From contig NZ_CAACVB010000045.1 in NCBI RefSeq assembly GCF_900659635.1, positions 1 through 41,772 of the forward strand: a stretch of DNA of 41,772 nt, written 5' to 3'. The stretch comes from Actinomadura roseirufa. Its GTDB lineage: Bacteria > Actinomycetota > Actinomycetes > Streptosporangiales > Streptosporangiaceae. The position numbers and the translations under genes were made by a program. Under the pieces are notes generated by a model. It did not search any database. It worked only from the letters and a program-made list of their open reading frames with translations, and was not told the DNA's origin. This document shows positions 27,409-35,813 of the stretch, in pieces; the first letter of the stretch is position 1; every line of letters starts with the position of its first letter.

Positions 27409-28095
27409 ATGACCTTGCTCACGTGTCTGCTCGCCTGCATGATCTCTACGGGCGCGCCAGGGCCGGGCGCCTGGCGGTGGCCCCTGGGTCCGCCCGCGCC
27501 GAAGGTTGTCCGGGCGTTCTCCCCACCGGCCGTCCCTTGGGGAGCCGGTCATCGCGGCGTCGATCTCGCCGCACGTCCGAGGCAGCGCGTCCTGGCCGCC
27601 GGGCCGGGCCGCGTCTCCTACGCCGGACGCCTCGCCGGGCGCGGCATCGTCGCGGTCGATCACGGCGTGGTGCGCACGACCTACCTTCCCGTCCGTCCGA
27701 GTGTCCAGGTCGGGCGGAAGGTGTCCGCAGGGACTCCCCTGGGAATTCTGGAGTCCGGGCTGAACCATTGCATGACGCCTTGTCTGCACTGGGGGCTGAT
27801 CCAGGGACGGACTTATCTGGACCCGTTGACCCTGGTCACCCGCAAGGTCCGGCTGCTGCCCTATTGGGAGACTCCCGCATCTCCCCCGCGGGGAGAGCAC
27901 CACCAGGCACCTCAGGAGCCGAACATGGTCCTGCGCGACGCCACCTCGGCCACTGGAGGCGCGCTGACAGGCGTCGTCGTCGCCTACGGCCTGGCCTTCG
28001 CCTGGCGCCGCAGGCGCAGGCGCCTTCGTTCCCGCCGCCCCCCGCCGGGCGTGATCGACCTGACCAGGGAACGCCGCCTGCGCCGCACCCCCTGA
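27409..28095 (+). CDS. M23-family peptidase-like protein, membrane-associated
   Basis: About 228 residues. A short hydrophobic N-terminus (LLTCLLACMIS) is followed by a LytM/M23 domain: WRWPLGPPAPKVVRAF, GHRGVDLAARPRQRVLA, GRGIVAVDHGVVRTTYLPV and LHWGLIQGRTYLDPLTLV. The zinc ligands expected in GHRGVDL and LHWG are present. It probably acts on peptidoglycan outside the membrane. A C-terminal hydrophobic stretch (GALTGVVVAYGLAFAW) plus an Arg-rich tail suggests a second membrane anchor. Start is uncertain: ATG 27343 would include a DnaA box in the coding sequence, and GTG 27382 or 27403 are possible. Position opposite rpsB matches Rv2891 of M. tuberculosis. Confidence 0.85.
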   Translation: MTLLTCLLACMISTGAPGPGAWRWPLGPPAPKVVRAFSPPAVPWGAGHRGVDLAARPRQRVLAAGPGRVSYAGRLAGRGIVAVDHGVVRTTYLPVRPSVQVGRKVSAGTPLGILESGLNHCMTPCLHWGLIQGRTYLDPLTLVTRKVRLLPYWETPASPPRGEHHQAPQEPNMVLRDATSATGGALTGVVVAYGLAFAWRRRRRRLRSRRPPPGVIDLTRERRLRRTP

Positions 28096-28215
28096 CGCTC
28101 TCCGCACGGGCCCCGCAGCCCGGCCCGGCAAAGCACACGCTCCATGGCAGCCGACACCGGCACTGAAACCGGCCTTCAACAATCTGCCGGATCGTGATCG
28201 CGTTCCGGGCCGGTC

Positions 28216-28555
28216 TCACAGCGCCCCGCAGCCATCGCGCGAGCGTGCCCTCCCCAGCGAGGTACCGCCGAAGGCGGCCCCCAACCCAGGCTCGGAAACA
28301 CCGCCAAGGGGACCTATCACAAGGCGCCCCGCAACCATCGCGCGCCTGCCCACCCCAGCGAGGCGACACCAAAGGCGGCCCCAGACCGGGCTTGGAAACA
28401 CCGCCCAAGGGGGCTGTCACAAGGCGCCCCACAGCCGTCACGCGCGTGCCCTCCCCCGGCGAGGCGACACGGAAGGCGGTTCCCACACCGGGATCGAAAA
28501 CACCGCCAAGGGGCCTGTCTCAAGATGGCCCTCAGCCGTCGCGCGCGCGTGGCCA
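28216..28555. repeat. ~101-bp tandem repeats, three copies plus a partial
   Basis: Units start at 28216, 28317, 28417 and 28518 (the last broken off). Shared blocks are TCACAAGGCGCCCC, CAGCGAGGCGACAC, AAGGCGG and GGAAACACCGCCAAGGGG. Spacing of 100-101 bp is not a multiple of three, so this is unlikely to be coding. It lies between the convergent M23 and xerC genes. The remaining 28556-28784 shows nothing I can name. Confidence 0.85.
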
Positions 28556-28784
28556 GGCCGCTTGGTACGAAGCCGGAGGCGCGCCTCAAGCCGGCCGGCG
28601 GGCTGATCGCGGAGCGATACCGCGCTCACATGAGCAAGCTCTCGGGTGAGCCGCCGTGCCCGGCCCAGTGTGCCGGATATGCAATCAGCACCGAATTGCC
28701 AGGCCGACGCCTCGGCCCGGGCATGCGGTCAACTACTACGAAGCGCCGGGCCGGGGCCGTTGGCCGAGGCTGCGGTCACAACGC

Positions 28785-29696
28785 TCAGGATTCCCGGGTG
28801 CCCCGGGGGTGGGCTTGGCGGTGGACCTTTTTGAGCCGTTCCGCCGAGACGTGGGTGTAGAGCTGGGTGGTCTGCAACGAGGCGTGCCCAAGGATCTCCT
28901 GAACGCTTCGGAGATCCGCACCGCCCTCCAGCAGGTGGGTCGCGGCGCTGTGGCGCAGGCCGTGCGGGCTCAGGTCCGGCACTTGGCCGACCTCGGCGAT
29001 CCGTGCGTGAACGACGCGCCGGGCACTCGTCGGATGGAGACGGCCTCCACGTGCGCCTAGGAAGAGCGCCGGGCCGCTCGCCTCGTTCGCCAGGGCGGGG
29101 CGACCCGCCCGCAGCCAATCCTGGACGGCTCGCTCGGCGGGTTCACCCATGGGGACGGTGCGTTCGCGTCCGCCCTTGCCCATGACGCGGACCGTCCGGC
29201 GACCGCCGTCCAGATCGTCGATGTCGAGTCCGCACAGTTCGCTGACGCGAACACCCGTTCCGTAGAGGACTTCGAGGATCGCCAGATCGCGGAGCCCCAC
29301 GGGACCCTGCGCGTCCATCCCGTCCAGCAGCCGCGCGGCGTGGTCCTGGGTGAGCACCCCCGGCAGGTCTCTCTGGCTCTTGGGCGTGCCCAAGAGCAGC
29401 CCTGGGTCGTCCTTGAGCAGACCACGCTTGTGCAGGTACCGCGTGAACGCACGAACGGCGGCGGTGCGGCGGGCGAGAGTGGCTCGGGACCGCCCGACGG
29501 CGTGCTGCCGGGCCAGCCACGCCCTCAGCAGGGTGACGTCAAGGTCCTGAGGCTCTGCCACGCCCACGTCAGCCGCATGGCCGCACAGGTCTTTCAGGTC
29601 TCCCAGGTAGGCGCGCAGAGTGTGGGGCGAGACGTCGCGTTCGGCGCTCAGGTGCCGTCCGAACTCGAGGACGACCTCGTCCAAGGGGTTGGTCAC
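28785..29696 (-). CDS. xerC: Tyrosine recombinase XerC
   Basis: A 303-residue recombinase that resolves chromosome dimers at dif with XerD. The catalytic residues are all visible: R150 in GTGVRVSELC, K174 in GKGGRER, H245 and R248 in HGLRHSAATH, H271 in LGHASLQTT and Y280 in QLYTHV. The N-terminal SAM-like domain spans about 1-105. GTG 29696 gives the usual length; GTG 29705 is three codons upstream, and neither has a strong ribosome-binding site. Core-genome context and length argue against a phage integrase. It is divergent from yraN here. Confidence 0.95.
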   Translation of the reverse strand: MTNPLDEVVLEFGRHLSAERDVSPHTLRAYLGDLKDLCGHAADVGVAEPQDLDVTLLRAWLARQHAVGRSRATLARRTAAVRAFTRYLHKRGLLKDDPGLLLGTPKSQRDLPGVLTQDHAARLLDGMDAQGPVGLRDLAILEVLYGTGVRVSELCGLDIDDLDGGRRTVRVMGKGGRERTVPMGEPAERAVQDWLRAGRPALANEASGPALFLGARGGRLHPTSARRVVHARIAEVGQVPDLSPHGLRHSAATHLLEGGADLRSVQEILGHASLQTTQLYTHVSAERLKKVHRQAHPRGTRES

Positions 29697-29779
29697 AGCC
29701 GCCACGCTGCGGCAACCGCCGGGCCGAAGCAAGCACCCTCCGGCAGTTTCCCGTGATTCGCGGCATTTGCTCACCGGGG

Positions 29780-29788
29780 TTATCCACA
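29780..29788 (+). promoter_or_regulatory. DnaA box TTATCCACA upstream of yraN
   Basis: Perfect consensus on the plus strand, 65 nt before the yraN start and in the same orientation, in the xerC/yraN divergent gap. Confidence 0.7.
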
Positions 29789-29853
29789 GTGCGCCATTTT
29801 TCGGTCTGCGGGTGCCCGCCTCCGGCACCGTCGAAGACCGGAGGTGAGGCCCC

Positions 29854-30207
29854 ATGACCACTCACATCGGCCTCGGCCGGCGCGGCGAGGAAGCCGCCGC
29901 CGCCTACCTGTCCCGGCTCGGCTGGACGATCCTCGACCGGAACTGGCGCTCCCGCGACGGGGAGCTCGACATCGTCGCCCACGACGGCCGCGAGCACATC
30001 GTCTGCGAGGTGAAGACGCGAAGCTCGGCGCGGTTCGGCGACCCGCTGGACGCCATCACCCCGGCGAAGGCGGCGCGGTTACGCCGCCTGGCCTGGCAGT
30101 GGGCGGCCGCCCGCGGCGTCGGCGGCACCTCGGTCCGGGTGGACGTGCTGGGGCTCGTCGCCGACGGCGACGGCTTCTCCGTCGATCATCTGCGGGAGGT
30201 GTGCTAG
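29854..30207 (+). CDS. YraN/UPF0102 family nuclease-like protein
   Basis: A 117-residue protein of the UPF0102 family, a restriction-endonuclease-like fold related to Holliday junction resolvases. The nuclease-type residues are in DGELDIVAHDG and VCEVKTRSS (D...E-x-K pattern), and GRRGEEAAAAYL opens the family. ATG 29854 has GGAGGTGAGG upstream. It is followed directly by comM, one base after the stop. Confidence 0.95.
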   Translation: MTTHIGLGRRGEEAAAAYLSRLGWTILDRNWRSRDGELDIVAHDGREHIVCEVKTRSSARFGDPLDAITPAKAARLRRLAWQWAAARGVGGTSVRVDVLGLVADGDGFSVDHLREVC

Positions 30208-31755
30208 ATGACGCTCGCGAAGACCCGCTCGGTGTGCGTCGTGGGCGTCGACGGCTTCATCGTGGACGTGGAGGCCGCCATCACCAGCGGCATCCCGGGC
30301 CTGCACCTGGTCGGCCTGCCCGACACGGCGCTCAGCGAGGCCCGCGACCGCGTCCGCGCGGCGATCTACAACTCCGGTGAGGACTGGCCCAACCGCCACG
30401 TCACCGTGTCGCTCTTCCCCGCCAGCCTCCCGAAACGCGGCTCGAGCTATGACATCGCCATCGCGGTCGCGCTCCTCGCCGCCGCCGAGGTCGTCCCCGC
30501 CCAGTCCTGCGCGGGCCTGGTGCTGATCGGCGAGCTCGGCCTCGACGGGCGGCTGCGTCCCATCCCCGGCGTCCTGCCCGCGGTGCTGGCCGCCGCGAAC
30601 GCCGGGTGCCGCACGGTCGTCGTCCCCCGGGCGAACGCCGCGGAGGCAGAGCTCGTGCCCGACGTGGAGGTGGTCTCCGCGAGCACCCTGCGCGGCCTCC
30701 TCTGCGTCCTGCGCGACGAACCCCCGCCCGTCGAGGAGGACGAGCCGGCAGCGGCCCCGGCCTCTCCCGAAGGGACGGCGATCCGCCGCCAGGAGGCCCG
30801 CAGGGACCTCGACCTGGCCGACGTCAAGGGCCAGGCGGAAGCCCGCCACGCCCTGGAGATCAGCGCTGCCGGAGGCCACCACCTGTTCTTCTCCGGCCCG
30901 CCCGGGTGCGGAAAGACGATGCTGGCCGAGCGCCTGCCCACGCTCATGCCGCCGCTGGAACCCGACTCGGCGCTCGAGGTCACCGCGATCCACTCGGTCG
31001 CCGGGACCCTCCCGCCCGGCCGGCCGCTGATCGTCCAGCCCCCGTTCTACGCGCCGCACCACACCGCGACCCGTGCCTCGATGGTCGGCGGCGGCTCCGG
31101 CCGCGTGCTGCAACCGGGCGCCGTGTCCCTGGCCCACAGGGGCATCCTGTTCCTGGACGAAGCCCCCGAATTTCAGGGCGGGACGCTCGACGCCCTCCGC
31201 CAGCCCCTGGAGGACGGTGAGGTCCGCATCTCGCGGGCCGAGGGCACCGCGACCTTCCCGGCCCGCTTCACGCTCGTCCTCGCGGCCAACCCGTGCCCCT
31301 GCGCGGCGGCCAAGCAGGTCGACTGCTCCTGTGCCCCGGGACTGCGGCGCAGGTACACCTCCCAGATATCCGGTCCGCTCATCGACCGCATCGACCTCAA
31401 ACTCGAACTGGCCCCGGCGAGTCGCGCCGAACTGCGGTACGACCTCGAGTTCGCCGAGGCCAGCCACGTGGTCGCCGACCGGGTCCTGGCCGCGCGGGAG
31501 AGAACACTCAAACGCCTGTACGACACCCCATGGCGTTCCAACTCCGAGATCCCCGGTCCGGAGATGCGCCGCCGCTTCACCCCCTCGCCGGAGGCGATGC
31601 ACGCCGCCGACGAGGCACTCCACCGGGGCACGCTCAGCGCCCGCGGCCTCGACCGCGTCATGCGCGTCGCCTGGACCATCGCGGACCTGTCCGGCCACGA
31701 CGAGCCCAGCGCCGACGACATCGGCGGCGCGCTCGCCCTGTGGAGCCGTCCATGA
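30208..31755 (+). CDS. comM: YifB/ComM family Mg-chelatase-like AAA+ ATPase
   Basis: A 515-residue ATPase. It has an N-terminal Lon-protease-like domain without protease function (VDGFIVDVEAAITSGIPGLH, KRGSSYDIAIAVALL), Walker A GPPGCGKTM, Walker B GILFLDEAPEF and a C-terminal domain with SARGLDRVMRVAWTIADLSG. In naturally competent bacteria ComM is a branch-migration helicase that helps integrate DNA. ATG 30208 follows the yraN TAG directly; the stop overlaps dprA (ATGA). Confidence 0.95.
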   Translation: MTLAKTRSVCVVGVDGFIVDVEAAITSGIPGLHLVGLPDTALSEARDRVRAAIYNSGEDWPNRHVTVSLFPASLPKRGSSYDIAIAVALLAAAEVVPAQSCAGLVLIGELGLDGRLRPIPGVLPAVLAAANAGCRTVVVPRANAAEAELVPDVEVVSASTLRGLLCVLRDEPPPVEEDEPAAAPASPEGTAIRRQEARRDLDLADVKGQAEARHALEISAAGGHHLFFSGPPGCGKTMLAERLPTLMPPLEPDSALEVTAIHSVAGTLPPGRPLIVQPPFYAPHHTATRASMVGGGSGRVLQPGAVSLAHRGILFLDEAPEFQGGTLDALRQPLEDGEVRISRAEGTATFPARFTLVLAANPCPCAAAKQVDCSCAPGLRRRYTSQISGPLIDRIDLKLELAPASRAELRYDLEFAEASHVVADRVLAARERTLKRLYDTPWRSNSEIPGPEMRRRFTPSPEAMHAADEALHRGTLSARGLDRVMRVAWTIADLSGHDEPSADDIGGALALWSRP

Positions 31756-32909
31756 CCCCCGAGCACACGGCCCGCGCCACGCTCACGGCGGTGGCGGAGC
31801 CCGGCGACGCCCTCCTCAACCGGATCATCGACCGCACCGGCGGCGTGGGGGCGCTCGAGGCGATCCGCACCGGCCGTCTCCCGGGCGACGTCCCCGTCAC
31901 GCCGCAGGAGCTTCAGCGCCTCGACCACTGGCGGGTCCGGCTGGCCACCGGCGACGCCGACCAGGATCTCGCCGTCTGCGCCCGCTTCGGCGGCCGCCTG
32001 ATCTGCCCCGGAGACCCCGAATGGCCCACCACGCTCGACGACCTCGGCGCCAACCGCCCTTACGCGCTGTGGCTGCGCGGCCCCGGCGACCTCCGGAACG
32101 GGTGCCTGCGTTCGGTGGCCGTCGTCGGCTCCCGCGCCGCGTCCCCGTACGGGCTGCGCGCCGCCGCCGAGTTCGCCTCCGACCTGGCCGACGCGGGCTG
32201 GACCGTCATCTCCGGCGGGGCGCTCGGGATCGACGCGGCCGCGCACCGCGGCGCCCTGGCCGCCGACGGCACCACCGTCGCGATCTTCGCCAACGGCGTC
32301 GACGTCCCCTATCCCGCCTCCAACGAGGGCCTGTTCGCCGAGATGGCCCGGCGTTCGCTGCTGGTCAGCGAGTCGCCGCCGGGCGTGCCGCCGCACCGGC
32401 TCCGCTTCCTCGTCCGCAACCGCCTGATCGCCGCTCTGTCACGCGGCAGCGTCATCGTCGAGGCGGAGGCGCGCAGTGGTGCGCTCAACACCGCGACCTG
32501 GGCCCGCAGGCTCGGCCGCGTCGTCATGGCCGTCCCGGGCCCGGTCACCTCACGGACGTCCGTCGGCTGCCACCGGCTCCTCCGCGAGGAGGGCACCGTC
32601 CTGATCAGCCGCACCGCGGAGATCGTCGAGGCCGTCGGCCTCATCGGCACCGACCTCGCCCCGCCGCCGCACACCCCCGTCCTGCCCCGCGACCGGCTGG
32701 ACCCGGTCACCCGTTCCGTCCTGGAGGCGCTCCCCGCCCGGGGCTCGGCAGGCCCCGCCCAACTGGCGGCCAAGGCGGGCGTCGACCTGCCCACGGCCAA
32801 CGCGAAGCTGGGCCTGTTGTCCGCCGCCGGGTTCGTGGAGCGCGCCCCCACCGGATGGCGCCTGACCAAGTCGGCCAAGTCCCCCACCCGGGCGCCCGCT
32901 CCCCCGTGA
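31752..32909 (+). CDS. dprA: DNA-processing protein DprA
   Basis: A 385-residue protein that binds single-stranded DNA and loads RecA in transformation. Rossmann-like core marks are VAVVGSRAASPYGLRAAAEF, VISGGALGIDAAAHRGAL, LVSESPPGVPPHRLRFLVRNR and VEAEARSGALNTATWA. A C-terminal winged helix (about residues 310-370, VTRSVLEALPARGSAGPAQL) is present. It starts within the comM stop. The 3' side opens into the large repeat array. Confidence 0.95.
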   Translation: MTPEHTARATLTAVAEPGDALLNRIIDRTGGVGALEAIRTGRLPGDVPVTPQELQRLDHWRVRLATGDADQDLAVCARFGGRLICPGDPEWPTTLDDLGANRPYALWLRGPGDLRNGCLRSVAVVGSRAASPYGLRAAAEFASDLADAGWTVISGGALGIDAAAHRGALAADGTTVAIFANGVDVPYPASNEGLFAEMARRSLLVSESPPGVPPHRLRFLVRNRLIAALSRGSVIVEAEARSGALNTATWARRLGRVVMAVPGPVTSRTSVGCHRLLREEGTVLISRTAEIVEAVGLIGTDLAPPPHTPVLPRDRLDPVTRSVLEALPARGSAGPAQLAAKAGVDLPTANAKLGLLSAAGFVERAPTGWRLTKSAKSPTRAPAPP

Positions 32910-33039
32910 ACGCCTCACCTTCGGCGCCACCAAGCCCTTCCACCCTCTTTCGGGCAAGGAGAGCCGTGACCTCACCTAGCGATCACCCCCGTCCACACCC
33001 CGAACCGCGCCCCGCCGCCAGACCGCCCCCGGAACCGCC

Positions 33040-33790
33040 AACGCCCCGAGCACACAGCCCCACACGCGCCCCACCCTCACAGAAAAGCCACAACACAAGG
33101 AGGTAGAAGCCCCGCCATCGTTCCGCACCACCCAGACAAGCCCAGACACCAGAACTCCCGGGAACCTCCAACGACCCGAGAACGCGGCGCCGCTCACGGC
33201 CCACCGCGCGCACCACAAGCACGCACCATAAGGAGACGAGAAGGTACGCCACCAAGCCCCGCCGCCCAAGCAGCCCTGATACCTGACCCCCTAGACCTCC
33301 AGCGACCCCGAGCGCACCCCACACAACCCGCTCAGTACAGAACAAGCACGCACCGCACAGGGGCGAGGTAGTGCGCGGCGATCCGTACTGCCCTGCGCGC
33401 CTCAGGGCTTCTAGCGAACCGAGCATGTGACCCCGCCCCCAAGCCGCCCCGCAGAGGGCGAGCACGCAGTACAAGGAGGTGAGAACGCCCACCGGCGATC
33501 CGCACCGCCCCGGCCGGGTCCTGATACCCGGGCGCCTCAGGGCCTCCAGCGAACCGAACATGTGACCCTCCCCCCAAGCCGCCCCACAGAGAGCAAGCAC
33601 GCAATCCAAGGAGATGAGAACGCCCACCGGCGATCCGCACCGCCCCGGCCGGGTCCTGATACCCGGGCGCCTCAGGACCTCCAGCGAACCGAACATGTGA
33701 CCCCGCCCCCAAGCCGCCCCGCAGAGGGCGAGCCCGCAGTACAAGGAGGTGAGAAGGCGCGCTGGCGATCGGTGTCGCCCAGGCGGGGTT
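33040..33790. repeat. Six-copy tandem array, about 112-135 bp per unit
   Basis: The landmark block AGCGAACCGA or its variants (AACGACCCGA, AGCGACCCCG) recurs at 33040, 33170, 33301, 33413, 33548 and 33683, giving spacings of 130, 131, 112, 135 and 135 bp. The last three copies are nearly identical; the first three are degraded. Each unit also holds an AAGGAG..GAGAA-like block (weakest in the third copy), and the plus strand is C-rich and G-poor. The array lies between convergent dprA and DUF2469. The last copies read in frame as 45-residue repeats, but the older copies do not keep the frame. Confidence 0.9.
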
Positions 33791-33909
33791 AGGCCCTGTC
33801 TTCCTCGTGGATCCTGATCGCGGTTCTGACACACGTGAACGTGTGCAGGCGGAGATGCCGGCGGTCGTGTGGAAAGGGCGGGTCCTCGGTGACGAGAAGC
33901 CGATCGGGG

Positions 33910-33925
33910 CGGGCCGGTCGGCCCG
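33910..33925. terminator. Weak hairpin beside the DUF2469 stop
   Basis: CGGGCC-GGTC-GGCCCG followed by TTT on the plus strand, about 20 bp from the DUF2469 stop. Could slow plus-strand transcripts entering from dprA; the U-tract is short. Confidence 0.25.
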
Positions 33926-33943
33926 TTTGGGCGGAGGGGTCGG

Positions 33944-34258
33944 CTACTGGTCCGCGGGGAGTTCGAACTCGCTCTTCGCCAGTTCTTCGACGTTGACGTC
34001 CTTGAAGGTGACGACACGGACGTTCTTGACGAAGCGGGCGGGGCGGTACATGTCCCAAACCCAGGCGTCCTGCATGGTGACCTCGAAATAGATCTCACCG
34101 TTGTCGGCGCTGCGCACCTGGAGGTCGACGGAGTTGGTGAGGTAGAACCTGCGCTCGGTCTCCACGACGTAGGTGAACAACCCCACGACGTCGCGGTACT
34201 CGCGATAGAGCTGCAGCTCCATCTCGGTCTCGTACTTTTCGAGATCCTCGGCGCTCAC
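33944..34258 (-). CDS. DUF2469 family protein
   Basis: A 104-residue actinobacterial protein of unknown function. Marks are SAEDLEKYETEMELQLYREY, FTYVVETERRFYLTN, YFEVTMQDAWVWDMYRPARF and VTFKDVNVEELAK. GTG 34258 overlaps the rnhB stop (GTGA). In mycobacteria the same gene (Rv2901c) follows rnhB. Confidence 0.95.
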   Translation of the reverse strand: MSAEDLEKYETEMELQLYREYRDVVGLFTYVVETERRFYLTNSVDLQVRSADNGEIYFEVTMQDAWVWDMYRPARFVKNVRVVTFKDVNVEELAKSEFELPADQ

Positions 34259-34977
34259 GCTCGTGCCCCTTCCGTCCGGCCTCCGCCGGGGACCTGCCCT
34301 TCGGTCTCCTCTCTCAAGGCCACCTCTCCATTGTTACGCAACGCACGTCCGACATTGACATAGGAGAACCGATGCTCTGGACACGGTCCGTGTTCGGCCA
34401 GGGCCGTCCCGTGCGCGCGGGTGACGTAGCCCTTGTGGACGTCGAACCCGTAGGCCGGGTAGCGGTCGTGGAGGTCCACCATGATGCGGTCTCGCGTCAC
34501 CTTCGCGACGATGGAGGCCGCCGCCACGCACGCGGCGGCCTGGTCGCCCTTGATCATCGAGAGGGCCGGGACGCCCAGGCCGGGGACGGGGAACCCGTCG
34601 CTCAGGACGTAGGCGGGACGCTCGTCCAGCGCGGCGAGGGCCCGGCGCATCCCGGTGATGTTGCAGCGGTGCAGGCCGATCCGATCGATGTCGTGACAGG
34701 GGATGATGACCGCGCTCCAGGCGCGCGCACACGTGGTGATCTCGGCGTAGAGCTCCTCGCGGCGCGCCGGGGTGAGCAGCTTGGAGTCGGTGAGGCCGTC
34801 GATCCGCTTCGCGCCTTGCAAGATCACCGCACCGACGACGAGCGGCCCCGCGCAGGCGCCGCGCCCCGCCTCGTCCACTCCCGCCACGGGACTGAACCCG
34901 CCGTGCGCCAAGGCGCGCTCGTAGGCGTACAACCCCGCGTCACGGCGCGGCGTGAAGCGGAGTGGTCGACCGTTCAT
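34255..34977 (-). CDS. rnhB: Ribonuclease HII
   Basis: A 240-residue enzyme cutting RNA in RNA-DNA hybrids, including single ribonucleotides. The DEAGRG active-site motif is at D35-E36, with further conserved DSKLLTPARREELYAEI, HRCNITGMRRAL and ASIVAKVTRDRIM. ATG 34977 was chosen. It is coupled to DUF2469 downstream. A gene-free stretch of about 820 bp separates it from lepB upstream. Confidence 0.97.
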   Translation of the reverse strand: MNGRPLRFTPRRDAGLYAYERALAHGGFSPVAGVDEAGRGACAGPLVVGAVILQGAKRIDGLTDSKLLTPARREELYAEITTCARAWSAVIIPCHDIDRIGLHRCNITGMRRALAALDERPAYVLSDGFPVPGLGVPALSMIKGDQAAACVAAASIVAKVTRDRIMVDLHDRYPAYGFDVHKGYVTRAHGTALAEHGPCPEHRFSYVNVGRALRNNGEVALREETEGQVPGGGRTEGARA

Positions 34978-35798
34978 GCTCCGCAGGGTACGTTGCCGGA
35001 ACCCTGTGCCGCCTCCCGAATGCCATCGTTCCCACCATGTCTCCGATCACCCCCAACGCACCCGGACCGGCCCCGCACCGGCACCCCCGTCTTCCGTTGC
35101 CCCGCACGAGGCCAAGGGCTTGCCCGCACACCTTCCCGTCGCTGATCGAACTACCGAGAAGTGCGAGGCGGTGTCGTGCCGATCTAGGCAAGGTCACGCA
35201 GCGCTGAGCGGTGCCACGGGCGATATGGGCGGTGCCATGTCGCTCTGGGCGGCTTCATGTTGGTCCGGGGCGGGCCCCGCAGCGGGCTCAGGGTAGGCGG
35301 GGGCCGTTTCGAGACGGCCGCAGTCGCGCGGCCCGTGCTGCAGGAGGGACACGGTGCCGACGGCGGGGGGCAAGCCTCCGCCTGCGATGACCTTTGCAGG
35401 TAGTGCGACGTGGGGTGGGTGGTCGCGGCGCGTAGGGGGTTCCGGGGTGGACGTGAGCGGGGTGCGCGGGTTGGGCTTTGGCGCTTGGTTGGAGCGGCAA
35501 GTCCCTCAGCGCTGGAGAACATCGGGGTGCCGATGCGTCCGCCGTGGCGCACTGTCCACGCGCTCCCTTCCGTCGTGTGGACGGAGCACCGAGAAGCGCT
35601 GGGCGGGTGGAGTGGGTGGTTGTGGTGGGTAAGCGTGCGCGGGGGTCTTCGGGGCGGGTGTGGGCCGGGTGTGCGGGTCGGGGTTTGGTGCTTGGTTGGA
35701 GGGGGGCGTCTCGTGGGGCTGGAGAACGATCATGCTGTGGTGGGGCGGGGGCGTCGTTCGGCTGTGTGCTGGGCGGGCCGCTCTCGGTCGGGCGGGGG
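34978..35798. other. Gene-free stretch between lepB and rnhB
   Basis: About 820 bp with no convincing gene. From 35410 it is G/T-rich and C-poor on the plus strand and holds a ~200-bp imperfect duplication. 34978-35200 has ordinary composition and could hold the rnhB promoter. Near 35208-35275 there is a short repeat of GCGGTGCCA. Confidence 0.6.
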
Positions 35799-35813
35799 TC
35801 AGTGGGAGCTGGG
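35410..35813. repeat. Imperfect ~200-bp duplication downstream of lepB
   Basis: Two halves starting at 35410 and 35607 share GTGG(G/A)GTGGGTGGT, GGGTTTGG-like cores ending in GCTTGGTTGGAG, and CTGGAGAAC. Offsets range from 197 to 207 bp, showing indels. The minus strand, which would be the lepB transcript, is C-rich and G-poor. Confidence 0.7.

Noticed and set aside
28785..29696. Prophage or integrative element because of the tyrosine recombinase
   Set aside because: Length, catalytic residues and core-gene context match XerC; no other phage genes, tRNA or att repeats are seen.
33040..33790. CRISPR array
   Set aside because: Units are over 110 bp and similar throughout, without short repeats and unique spacers, and no cas genes are present.
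33427..33792. Repeat protein with 45-residue units
   Set aside because: Frame persists only because the last units are exactly 135 bp; older copies (130, 131, 112 bp) break frame, there is no ribosome-binding site, and the composition is low complexity.
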